Positions 1 through 10,001 of a stretch of DNA of 64,000 nt are shown here, in pieces. The first letter of the stretch is position 1. Each line of letters opens with the position of its first letter. Position numbers and translations under genes: made by a program. A model generated the notes under the pieces. The model was not told where the DNA came from. It did no database searches and saw only the letters and a program-made list of their open reading frames with translations. The stretch is from positions 6,520,001 to 6,584,000 of the forward strand of contig JAULJL010000017.1 of assembly GCA_030761205.1 (NCBI GenBank), read 5' to 3'. This DNA comes from Fremontodendron californicum. Taxonomy: Eukaryota > Streptophyta > Magnoliopsida > Malvales > Malvaceae.

Positions 1-59
1 TGCTCTGATTTGAAGAGGAAAAATGAATTTGAAAGGCTAAGCCAAAGTCTAGAAAAACA

Positions 60-460
60 ACCGGGGGCATTTGCATCACTCATGAGCACTCATCTCTTTA
101 TCGAGCTTTTGCATCTGCACAGTGTCGGCAAGCATTTGCATCATTCATGGGTATTTGCATTGGCATTATTCCATAAGCATCTGCATTTTACCTTTACATT
201 TACATTCTTCATGGAATTCGCATTTGTGTCATCTCAAGCAATTGCATCATTTATAGAATCATTGCATTTTCATTATTGTGTGGTAATTGTAGTTACACCA
301 TTCATAAACCAGTTACATGAACACAATTAGTAGGGGCATCTGCATCATGAAACATGGGCATCAATCCAGGCCATTTGCATTTGCACTAAGAAATATTTTA
401 CATTTGCACCATGAAGCATGAGCACCTTGTTAAAAGACATGTGCATCTGCATCATTTCTC
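60..460 (+). repeat. Degenerate short repeats built on CATTTGCATCA
   Basis: The motif catttgcatc and variants (gcatctgcat, catgaagcat, catgagca) recur irregularly through this stretch and again at 1,680-1,890. The spacing is uneven, so this is a degenerate microsatellite-like expansion rather than a clean array. Reading frames across it have a His/Leu/Phe-rich composition caused by the repeat and are not evidence of a gene. Confidence 0.7.
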
Positions 461-1680
461 GAAGCTTCTGGTGGGGATATCCAGAATTTTACAGTTTTTA
501 AAAAGTGAACAAGTCTTCGGTGGTGATAGCTGAAGCCTCTGGTGGAGATATCCAGAGTTTTATAATTTAGAAAAATGAGAAATTTTCTTCTGGTGGGGAT
601 ATCCAGAATTTTACAATGAGCAAGTCTTCGGTGGTGATATCCAGAATTTTGCAGTTTTAAAAGTGAACAAGTCTTCGGTGGTGATAGCTGAAGCCTCTGG
701 TGGAGATATCCAGGGTTTTATAATTTTAAAACATGAGAAATTTTATTCTGAAGGAGTTACCCAAAATTTTACAATGAGCAAGTCTTTGGTGGTGATAGCC
801 AAAGCTTCTGGTGGGGATATCCAGAATTTTACAGTTTTAAAAGTGAACAAGTCTTCGGTGGTGATAGCTGAAGCCTTTGGTGGAGATATCCAGGGTTTTA
901 TAATTTTGAAAACATGAGAAATTTTATTCTGAAGGAGTTACCCAGAATTTTACAATGAGCAAGTCTTTGGTGGTGATAGCCAAAGCTTCTGGTGGGGATA
1001 TCCAGAATTTTGCAGTTTTAAAAGTGAACAAGTCTTCAGTGGTGATAGCTGAAGCCTCTGGTGGAGATATCCAGGGTTTTATAATTTTGAAAAATGAGAA
1101 ATTTTATTCTGAAGGAGTTACCCAGAATTTTACAATGAGCAAGTCTTTGGTGGTGATAGCCAAAGCTTCTGGTGGGGATATCCAGAATTTTACAGTTTTA
1201 AAAGTGAACAAGTCTTCGGTGGTGATAGCTGAAGCCTCTGGTGGAGATATCCAAGGTTTTATAATTTTGAAAAATGATAAATTTTATTCTGAAGGAGTTA
1301 CCCAGAATTTTACAATGACCAAGTCTTTGGTGGTGATAGCCAAAGCTTCTGGTGGTGATATCCAGAATTTTGCAGTTTTAAAAGTGAATAAGTCTTCGGT
1401 GGTGATAGCTGAAGCCTCTGGTGGAGATATCCAGGGTTTTATAATTTTGAAACATGAGAAATCTTCTTCTAGATGAGTTATCTAGAATTTTATATTGAGC
1501 GAGTCTTTGGTGGTGATAGCCAAAGCTTCTGGTGGGGATATCCAGAATTTTACAGTTTTAAAAATGAAGAAGTCTTCGGTGGTGATAGCTGAAGCCTCTG
1601 GTGGAGATATCCAGGGTTTTATAATTTTGAAAAATGAGAAATCTTCTTTTGAAGGAGTTATCCAGAATCTTTTTCAACAT
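461..1680 (+). repeat. 180-bp tandem repeat array
   Basis: A unit of about 180 bp is repeated head to tail. The string aacaagtcttcggtggtgat recurs near 666, 846, 1,027, 1,207 and about 1,564, with an aataagtc variant near 1,387, so the spacing is 180-181 bp. Each unit is two related halves of about 90 bp, one with ctgaagcctctggtggagat and one with caaagcttctggtggggat. Because 180 is divisible by three, one frame stays open over several units and reads as a 60-residue repeat rich in VVIAEASGGDIQ and VVIAKASGGDIQ. Diverged half-units occur before 660. The array is a satellite-like expansion inside a retrotransposon 3' UTR. The open frames have no codon or domain support as a real gene. Confidence 0.9.
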
Positions 1681-1890
1681 GTGCATCTACATCAAGAAGC
1701 ATTTGCATCAATCTAAGTTAGTTAAATCTGCATCAAGAAAGTTTGCATCAAATCAAGTCATTTACATTTGCATCAAAGACATTTGCACCAATCTAAGTCA
1801 TTTGCATCTACATCAAGAAGCGTTTGCATCAACAAAAGACATTTGCATTTGCATCATGAAGCATTTGCATCATCTCTTAAAGCTTTCAGG
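1680..1890 (+). repeat. Second block of CATTTGCATCA-type short repeats
   Basis: Variants of catttgcatcaa, catcaagaagc and catttgcatcatgaagc alternate through this block, matching the block at 60-460. It separates the clean 180-bp array from the diverged half-units further right. Confidence 0.7.
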
Positions 1891-1957
1891 TATAATCGAT
1901 TTCGTTTCCTAAAGGCGAGTCGAGCCCCGAAATCATCGTCGAGGTACTTTTTTTATT

Positions 1958-2330
1958 TATGAACAAGTCTTCGGTGGTGATAGCTGAAGCCTCTGGTGGA
2001 GATATCCAGAGTTTTTTTTAAAGTCCTTTGAAAAGGTAGAAAGTCTTCGGTGGTGATAACTGAAACTTCTGGAGATGATACCCAGAATTTTACAGTTTTA
2101 AAAATGAGCAAGACTTCGGTGGTGATAGCTGAAGCCTCTGGTGGAGATATCCAGAGTTTTAAAATCCTTTGAAAAGATAGAAAGTCTTCGGTGGTGATAG
2201 CTGAAGCTTCTGGAGGTGATACCCAGAATTTTTACATTATAAAAAAAAATGAGCAAGACTTTGGTGGTGATAGCCGAAGCTTCTGGAGGAGATATCCAGA
2301 ATTTTAAACACAGCTGAGAACAAGACAGGT
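1958..2330 (+). repeat. Diverged half-units of the 180-bp repeat
   Basis: Copies of aagtcttcggtggtgatag followed by gaagcttctgg and ggagatatccagag recur about every 90-130 bp, with short indels and a small A-rich spacer. These are older, less regular copies of the array at 461-1,680. Short motifs resembling tcgtttcct and ccatcgtcgagg flank this block on both sides (about 1,900-1,945 and 2,335-2,405), so the block itself may be a local duplication. Confidence 0.75.
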
Positions 2331-2654
2331 TAAGGCCCCGAGACCATCGTCGAGGTCATTTCTTTTCTTGCAAATCGAATTCGTTTCCTTAAGACGAATC
2401 GAGCCTTATTTAGGCAGGGAATTCAATTTAAGGACAAATCTTCAATTTACTGTTTTCAAAAAAAGAAAAAAATAGAGAAAAATGAAAAAAATAGAAAATA
2501 AAAAATGAAAATAAAAAAAGAAAATAAAAAATGGAAAATGCAAAAATGAATGAAGAAATGAAAAAGAAAACCCCTTTCCTTTCCATGTGATTTCACTGAC
2601 CGTACAAAATTAGTGTTGGTTTATCTTTGCCTGATTCCTGATTCTCAGCAATAG

Positions 2655-2669
2655 CCAAAGAGGGGCAGC
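2655..2669 (+). other. Polypurine tract (plus-strand priming site)
   Basis: A purine-rich stretch, ccaaagaggggcagc, lies directly against the TGTAGACACC that starts the LTR. In LTR retrotransposons this position marks plus-strand DNA priming, so the following LTR is the 3' LTR of a plus-strand element. Confidence 0.8.
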
Positions 2670-2764
2670 TGTAGACACCTAATTTTGTCCGGGCCACTAA
2701 ACAGGTATGCTTTCTTCCCATATTGATGTTTACGAGTATAAAAAGACTGTTTTCATCCTGCAGG

Positions 2765-3237
2765 TAGGGATGGCAAAACCCGATCCGATCCGAATGGAGA
2801 GGTTTTTTTTTTTGAACAATGGAGGCGGGGCGGGGCGGTTTTTTTTGTCTGAAATGCGGGGATGGAGCAGTTGTGGTAATTGCCTGCTCCGCACCGCCCC
2901 GCCCCGAATAGTGAAATTACAATTTTACCCTTACATATTTAGCTTTTAAATGAATAATAAAATAATATAATTAAACTTATTATTTTTATGTTTATATTTA
3001 ATTTATTTTTAAAATGCTTTATTATTTGAAAAAAATAAAAATAATTAATAAATATCAAATGGGGCGGAGCGGGGCGGGGCGGTTATGGATGTAACCGACA
3101 TCCATGGAGGTGGTAGTGGTATTGAAATTTCAACATCCATGGCGGAGCGGGGCGGGGCGGGGCGCGGAGCAGTACAATGGCGGGGCGGGGGCGGATACTG
3201 CAAAATCCGCCCCCGCCCCGCTCCATTGCCATCCCTA
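2765..3237. mobile_element. GC-rich hAT-type MITE with 8-bp target duplication
   Basis: The element starts TAGGGATGGCAAA and ends TTGCCATCCCTA, so the terminal inverted repeats match. It is flanked on both sides by CCTGCAGG (2,757-2,764 and 3,238-3,245), an exact 8-bp target duplication as made by hAT transposases. Near both ends lie runs of the GGGGCGGGGCGG type and their complements, with an AT-rich core between, so the element is a long imperfect hairpin. It has no transposase. The duplicated target is a palindrome (an SbfI recognition site). Two relatives lie at 51,443-51,871 and 59,482-59,870. Confidence 0.9.
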
Positions 3238-3841
3238 CCTGCAGGTGGTACTCTGAGACTTAGTTTAAGAGGGCGAGCATAAAAAGTCAAACTTGAAAAA
3301 AAAGTCAACCCCGAAAAAGTCAACCCCAAAAAAATAACCCCAGAAAGTCAACTACTGAAAAAGTCAACCCACTTTCAAAATCAAGATTTTAAGTTCAATT
3401 GAAAAATGGAGAAAGAATTTTGATAATCCGAGGTCTACATTGAAAGATATGGAGTTCGGAAGTTGGGATTTGGAGATTCAGTAGAAAAGAAACCCTAATT
3501 CGAGAAATTTGGGGAAAAGTGCTTAAACGATCAAACTGGTCGAAATTGAAGGTTCCAAATGAAAGATAAGCACTGACTACGGGTAATGGAGAAGTCACTT
3601 GCAAGAAAAACCGAAAGAAAAGTCAATCCGGGAGAAAACCGAGAATTAGGGTTTTTAGTGGATTTCGGTGAAATCGGGAAGAATCACAGAAATGGCCCGA
3701 CTTGGTAAGACCAAAGCCCCCAATGGATGAGGAATGATTAAAAAGGATGGCCCAAGGCTCAGATTGAAGAAAATCTGAAAATCGGACTTGTTTTGAGCAA
3801 AACCGGGTTTCGGAGGTTAAAGGGTAAAATTGGAAAAATTT

Positions 3842-4440
3842 GGGAAAAATAGCAAATGGACTCCGAAAATTATGGAAAATTTGTCAATCTCATTCTTAAA
3901 TCATTTGAAAGAGATTGGAGAAAGAAAATCTTGATTCCGAGTTCGTTTGCAAAGTGGCCAAATCCCGGGCTTCTTATGCAGTAATTCAAAAAGATAAATC
4001 CCGGAAAAATAGCAAATGGACTCCAAAAATTCTGAAATTTGGCAAATCTCATTTTTAAATTATTTGGAAGAGATTGGCGAAAGAAAATCTTGATTCCGAG
4101 TTCGTTTGCAAAATGGCCAAATCCCGGGCCTCCTATGCAGTAATTCAAGTCGATAAATCCCAAAAAAATACCAAATGAGCTTCAAAAATTATGAAAACTT
4201 CCAGATCACACTTTTTAATTATTTTGAAGAGATTGGTGAAGAAAAATCTTGATTTGGAGCTCGTTTAAAAAATGGTAAAATGTAGGGGCATAAAAGGGCA
4301 TTTTTGGGAAGAAAAAATCCAAATAAATAGCAAACGGACTCGGATAATTTTGAAAACTTCCAGAACTCAATATTTTATTATTTTGGAAGTATTAAAAAAA
4401 GAAAAATTTAATTTGGAGTCCGTTTGATATTTATTTGCAT
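3842..4440 (+). repeat. About 160-bp tandem repeats inside the LTR
   Basis: The phrase aaatagcaaatggactcc and variants begin units near 3,842, 4,002, 4,160 and about 4,320. Each is followed by similar text that includes gagattgg, aaaatcttgattccgag and aaatcccggg. Unit length is about 160 bp, with the last copies more diverged. The array lies upstream of the LTR TATA box, in the presumed U3. Confidence 0.8.
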
Positions 4441-4809
4441 CCGGGGGGCAAAATGGTCATTTCACCCAAGCAACCGAAAAGGGCTTTTTTGGCCCTTCAA
4501 AAAAATCAGAGTTGGGCTGGAAAATAGAAGTGCTGGCATGCCCAAGCCCAAAGAAAGGAGGAAGCTTCTAATTTTTTTTTTTTTTAATCAAGTGGTTAAA
4601 AATCAAGAGTTAGTTAACCATTCTCTTTGATCAAGCCATGGTGATTAAACCACATAGGTTAAGAAAGATGTCAACATTATTTTTGCATAGCTGTAATTTG
4701 AGAGGGCTGAGATGCTAATCTAAAGGTGGTAATTTCATGACTTTTCATCTTGAATTATTGGCCATTTGATGGAAATTAGGTTACACAAAAATGACAACAT
4801 CTTGGAGGC

Positions 4810-4816
4810 TATATAA
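4810..4816 (+). promoter_or_regulatory. Candidate TATA box of the plus-strand LTR
   Basis: TATATAA follows ggaggc and precedes ccatgcattaagg in an otherwise T- and A-rich LTR. It would place the RNA start near 4,840. This is based on the motif and its position only. Confidence 0.4.
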
Positions 4817-5369
4817 CCATGCATTAAGGCTAGCCCTAAGGGAGGGGAGGCAGATTTTGGTTTCTTCTTTTCCATTTTGGCTGATTTCTCTTAGTTTTTC
4901 TTAGTTTTTATCTTCTTGGTTGAGAGCAAAAAAAGAAAAGTTTAGAAATAAAGGAAAGTTTGAAGAGAAAAGCTTGAAATATTAGCTTCTTGAGGTTGCT
5001 CTTGAGCACCAACTCTTGCACTTTCATTTTCTATTCTTGTTTTTTGCTATTTTAATCTCTACTTGGTGAGTTTTCATTTTAAAATTATGTTTCTTGTTCT
5101 TCCTTCATTTCCTTTCTTAAGTATATTTTTTTTACATTTTGTTTTTACAATAAACTCACCATGGCCAAATGGCCTACATTATTTATTTTAAGTTGTTGTT
5201 TCAATTCATTTTACCATATTGTTTATGCTATTTTCTTTGTTTTTGATGTTTTAAGTGTTATGTTATTTCATGTTCTTAAGTTATATTTAATTTGGTTGCT
5301 TTGTTTGTTGCCATTTATGTCTTAGATATCATGTTTTTGCATTTTTAATTTTCTGTTTTCATGTTGTTT

Positions 5370-5800
5370 AAATTTGAGCATGTTTTAGAGTTAGCATATT
5401 AAGTGTTTGTGAAAATGCTTGTGTGATTCTTTGCATGATTCTTGTTTTATATCTTAGTGAGCATGTTTTAGATTTGGTATATTAGGTGTTTGTGAAAATG
5501 CTTGTGTGATTTTTGTGTTATGACTTAGTTTTTCATGCTAGCATACCAAGTGTTTGTGAAAATGCCATGCTTGTTGGAGCTTGGGGCCATTTGGCTACTC
5601 CATGTGTTTTGCATTGTGTGTTGTATTTTTTGTCATGCTAGTTGTTAGGTTTTTGCATTTGCATGATATTTGGTTGGATTTTTGAATTAAGCATGCCTTG
5701 TGTTTGTGAAAATGCCATGCATGTCTTAGGTCTAGGTTACATTAAATGCCATGCAAGTTCATGTTAGGTCTAGGCCATATTATTTATGTCATGCATTTTC
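5370..5800 (+). repeat. Degenerate repeats with GTGTTTGTGAAAATGC
   Basis: The string gtgtttgtgaaaatgc appears about four times (near 5,405, 5,490, 5,550 and 5,700), each preceded by a variant of gcatattaag or gcataccaag. These look like old local duplications in the LTR. Confidence 0.6.
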
Positions 5801-6118
5801 CTTACATTTAGGTTTAGATCCATGCATTTCATGCATTATGTTTGCTGCATTGTTTCATGCATTTCATGTTCATGCCACTTGAATAATGACTTGAGCCAAT
5901 TAATGGTTCAAAGTCATGCTCTCTTGAGCACACTTGTGGAAAATTAAGTTTGTCAAATTGATTATTCTACCTTTGTGATTTTTTTTACTTAGCCAATTTT
6001 TATCTAACTTTCAAAAAGTCCTAGCTACTGCTTTCAAGTCATTTTATGAGTTTCAAATATTTTTATTTTTATTTTTATTTTTAAATGATTTTATCAAAGA
6101 CAAAAAGAATGTGTTGGC

Positions 6119-6760
6119 AAAGCAGTTTTTTTTCCACCCAAAACTCGTACATCTCCGATTTTTCTGGGAATTCATCTTTGATCAGAAAATTAAGCCAATT
6201 TTTTCTCATGTAGTTTTATATGTCCTGAGTCTCCAGTATTTTTTTTAGAATTTTTGGAATTTTTAAAAATAGGGTAAAAAATCGTGGATTAAAACTGGAC
6301 AGTGGAGTCAGGATTGAATTTAAAGAAAAACAAAGCAGTTTTTTCTCCTCCAAAAACTCGTACATCTCTGATTTTTCTGGGAATTCAAATTTGATCAAAA
6401 ATTAAGCCGATTTTTTCTCGTGTAGTTTTAAATGTCGTGAGTCTCCAGTATTTTTTTCAGAATTTTTGGAATTTTTTAAAATAGGGTAAAAAATCGTGGA
6501 TTAAAACTGGACAGTGGAGTCAGAATTGAATTTAAAGAAAAACAAAGCAGTTTTTTCTCCTCCAAAAACTCTTACATCTCTGATTTTTCTGAGAATTCAT
6601 CTTTGATTCGAAAATTAAGCCGATTTTTTTTCGTGTAGTTTTACATGTTCTGAGTTTCCAGTATTTTTTTTAGAATTTTTGGAATTTTTTAAAATAGGAT
6701 AAAAATTCGTGGATTAAAACTGGACAGTGGAGTCAGAATTGAATTTAAAAAAAACAATTT
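6119..6760 (+). repeat. About 213-bp tandem repeats inside the LTR (3 copies)
   Basis: Three head-to-tail copies begin at aaagcagtttttt near 6,119, 6,331 and 6,545. Each contains actcgtacatctc or actcttacatctc, gagtctccagta or gagtttccagta, and ggattaaaactggacagtgg. They are closely similar, with a few indels in T-runs. The array lies downstream of the candidate TATA box. Confidence 0.85.
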
Positions 6761-8034
6761 TCTGTTTTGGTTAATTTACTTAGAGTGGGCTGATTAGAAG
6801 GGTTAGCTACTGACTTAGGGTAATTTCTAAGCCTTTTCAAACTCTAAAAATGGTTTTTCAAGTCCCGGGTTAAGGGTAGTCAAGTCCGGATTTTTTAAAC
6901 TTAGGAAATTAGAGCCATTTTAAAGAAATTAGCCCAGTTTTTATTTTTAATTCAAGCTTTTCAAAATTGTTTCCAAACAATCACAAAGTATTTTGGTTTT
7001 AGAATATTTAATTTGACATATTTTCCTAAGGTAGCCGGATATCTTTTTAGATATACGGATTTCCTTAATTAAAGGAAAAAAATACATTTCATGCATTGCA
7101 TTTTTATATTCATGCATTTTATATAATATGTGATTCTTGCTATAATAATTTCTATGATATTGTTGTTATTTTGATTTATATTTTTTGATGTTACATGGTT
7201 TATTATATGGTTTCGAATATTTCATGATATCCTATGCTTTTATTTAGTTATCTTTATTTAGCATATACGTATTCATTTATTTTAAATGTTTTCAAAAGAT
7301 AATGGTTTTCAATAAAAATAAAGATATTCCCGAGTTAAAATAATTCATGAGTTCTCTACCGGGTTTGCTGGAGGGAATATCATCAATTATCATTAATAAA
7401 GGAATATCTTTCTTTCAAAAAAGAAAATGATTCGAAAAGTTTTCCAAAACTAATAAAAATTTCTATATTTTGCCACGTTTGTTGGGGAATATAGGAAAAT
7501 TTTGAATTTATAAATTCTGGATCATTTTCAATAAAAAAAATGAAATTATTTTTCTTTAAATTGGGAATTAACTTGAAATACTAAATTTAAAACCAACTTT
7601 TTACCGAGACTTGAGATAACATACGATTAATAAGGTACCGATTTATACGGGCGTTGTGGGGGTGCTAATCCTTCCCCACACGTAACCGACTCCCGAACCC
7701 GCTTCTTTGATTTCTCTGGTTTAAAACGCAGACTTGAAATTGGTTTTTAAAATGTTTTAATTAATTTTTAAAATATTTTATAAAACCGGTTTTAATAGGT
7801 GGCCGATCACACCTAGCTAAAAAAGATTGGTGGCGACTCCATGTCTTTTTTAAGGTCATTTTCAAAACCTTCATTTTTCTAGAGGAATTAAGTCGACTTT
7901 TCCTCGATTTTTTTTAATGTCACGCCTAACGAATAATAAAGTCTTGCGATGAGACTCGTCGTTATTTTTTTTTTTTAGGTTGCGACATCGGCATAGGACA
8001 AAGACGTAAGCGATAATGTCGTCCATGATTAATA

Positions 8035-8910
8035 TAAACTGCTCCTCTCAACAGAGGCTCTATCACTTGGGAATTTTAAAACGATACTCCTCTCATCAAA
8101 GGCTCCACGAATTTGAAATTTAAAACGATGTTCCTCTTTTCAGAGGCCCCATGACTTTGAAATTTAAAAACGATGCTCCTCTCATCAGAGGCTCCATGAC
8201 TTTGAAATTTACAACGATGTTCCTCTTTTCAGAGGCTCCATGACTTTGAAACTTAAAAATGATGCTCCTCTCATCAGAGGCTCAATGACTTTGAAATTTT
8301 AAACAATGCTCATCTCATCAGAGGCTCCATGACTTTGAAATTTAAAAACAATGCTTCTCTCATCAGAGGCTCCATGACTTTGAAATTTAAAACGATGCTC
8401 CTCACATCAGAGGCTCCACGACTTTGAAATTTAAAAACGATGCTCCTCTTATCAGAGGCTCCAACACTTGGAAAATAAATTGCTCCTCTCATCAGAGGCT
8501 CTATCACTTGGAAAATAAATTGCTCCTCTCAACAGAGGCTCTAACACTTGGAAAATAAATTGCTCCTCTCAACAGAGGCTCTATCACTTGGAAAATAAAT
8601 TGCTCTTCTCATTAGAGGCTCTAACACTTGGAAAATAAATTGCTCCTCTCATCAAAGGCTCTATATTTTGAAAATAAATTGCTTCTCTCAACAGAGGCTC
8701 TATCACTTGGAAAATAATTTGCTCCTCTAAATAGAGGCTCTAACACTTGGAAAATAAATTGCTCCTCTCAACAAATGCTCTATCACTTAAAAAAATTAAT
8801 TGCTCCTCTCAACAGAGGCTCTATCACTTGAAAAATAAATTTCTCCTCTCATCAGAGGCTCTATCACTTGAAAACTAAATTGTTCCTCTCAGCAGAGGAT
8901 CTACGATTTG
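8035..8910. repeat. Short tandem repeats based on GCTCCTCTCATCAGAGGCTC (copy 1)
   Basis: A core in which agagg and cctct arms can pair (cctctcatcagagg, cctctcaacagagg) is repeated about twenty times with two kinds of spacer. Left units carry catgactttgaaatttaaaa. Right units carry atcacttggaaaataaat, with a period of about 42-47 bp. The stretch is therefore two subfamilies side by side. It lies in the 3' UTR of the minus-strand Tat-like element, and part of it (from about 8,246) is included in the 3.2-kb duplication. Confidence 0.9.
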
Positions 8911-10001
8911 TTTTTAAAATGCACCTTTTTCCTGGTTATCATGGTGATTCCAACTTCCTGTTGCAGTTGGATTTCATTTTCCTTGTCCATCTGTCATTCA
9001 TATCCCCTTCTATGCAACAGTAATTCTTAATTGTTTGCAATGTCATGATAATGCAATACATGTTTATGATAATGGAGTGCATGACTTGAGGCTCGAATCA
9101 TGATTCGAGACCCCTGTGTATATTTTATTAACCAGAGGCCCTTTCAGAGTTGAGTCTGATTAAGCCTCTTATTTCATTATTCATAAACCTTTTTTGTCCT
9201 TCCCAATCCTTTAATCAAATCGACTAGGTGTCCACAATTTTCTTCTTCACGAACTTTCTTAGTTGAGTCAAGGCTTTCTACACTCCCCTCAAAACAATTT
9301 TACATATCAATCATCATTTCAATCATTGCATTCTTTACTTCCAAAGGGCATAAACAAATAAGGTCTCACACTGTCCCATCATCTCTTTCTCTCTTTCTGA
9401 TTTTCCAATTCTTAAATTTCTGTAGATTAATCACGAAAGCTTTGTTTGTGCATTATCTATTTATTTATTATCATTCATATTTCATGCCAACATAATGCAT
9501 TATCTAAAGAAAATTTCAAACAAAGAGGGATAAATTAAAAACTTTATAAATCGAGATATGTACTTTCATTCCAGTGAAAGAAAAAAAACATACTAGCATT
9601 AATCAAAGAAAAAAAAGAAAGATCGGATAGGGATAGATTCTCACATAATGAATACTTAAACGAATCTCAATCGAGCTAATTCAGATTTCTCTTTTAGAAA
9701 ATAATATTCATCGATGTCATTGACTCCTTTCGAGAGCATCCAACCATTAATTACCCTCTATGCCTTGTGTCATTCGGTCATGTCGCATTTCGCTGTTTGT
9801 TCAGTCATTCCATCCTGCTTTAATCCCTTGTCTCATGAATCATTTCATACAGATTATTGCCGGTCATCCCAACTCTTGTTGTTCTTTACCTAGACTGCCC
9901 TTAAGGGTTTTCGACCTAGATCCATCCTTTGATTCGAACCGTCCTTTTGGGTTTTCGGTTTGAATCTCTCCTTTCTTACTTTCCATTTTTTTTCCTTTTT
10001 T
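8911..10001. other. Non-coding 3' UTR between integrase and the short repeats
   Basis: Going leftwards from the pol stop (10,002-10,004 on the minus strand), this stretch holds no credible gene. It is T- and C-rich on the plus strand and is duplicated at 12,144-13,234. It contains the phrase ctcgaatcatgattcgag (an 18-bp palindrome near 9,091). Otherwise I see nothing recognisable in it. Confidence 0.6.

Larger units (their letters stand above)
1..2669 (+). mobile_element. 3' internal region of a plus-strand Tat/Ogre-like LTR retrotransposon
   Basis: This stretch lies immediately upstream of a polypurine tract and a long LTR, so it is the non-coding 3' end of the internal region of a Ty3-type element whose 5' part is outside the window. 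It holds no recognisable pol gene. It is filled with short and long tandem repeats (listed separately) and ends in an A-rich stretch at about 2,455-2,570. Repeat-rich, fast-changing 3' untranslated regions between pol and the polypurine tract are known for Tat/Ogre-lineage elements, which agrees with the LTR type. The lineage is inferred from LTR ends and layout, because no coding domain of this copy is visible. Confidence 0.7.
2670..7987 (+). mobile_element. 3' LTR of the plus-strand Tat/Ogre-like element
   Basis: The LTR begins TGTAGACACCTAATTTTG right after the polypurine tract and ends ...GGTTGCGACA, giving TG...CA ends and about 5.3 kb, which includes a 473-bp hAT-type MITE. Such long LTRs are known for Ogre-type Tat elements. 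Near the 3' end it carries the string gattggtggcgactcc, which has a close counterpart in the minus-strand LTR at 31,700-31,770. The sequence after 7,987 does not look like a primer-binding site, which fits a 3' LTR flanked by target DNA. The partner 5' LTR and the left target duplication are outside the window, so age and boundaries cannot be cross-checked here. Confidence 0.75.

Noticed and set aside
663..1716. Three open frames with a 60-residue repeat as a secreted or structural repeat protein gene
   Set aside because: The frames are an effect of a 180-bp tandem array in a retrotransposon 3' UTR. They are broken between units and have no start context, domain or codon signal.
461..2330. 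CRISPR-like array
   Set aside because: Repeats are 90-180 bp, directly adjacent and without unique spacers, and the DNA is plant nuclear. This is a tandem satellite-type repeat.
3045..3329. Proline- and arginine-rich frames over the GC-rich block
   Set aside because: They arise from GGGGCGG/CCGCCCC runs of the hAT-type MITE and have no independent support.
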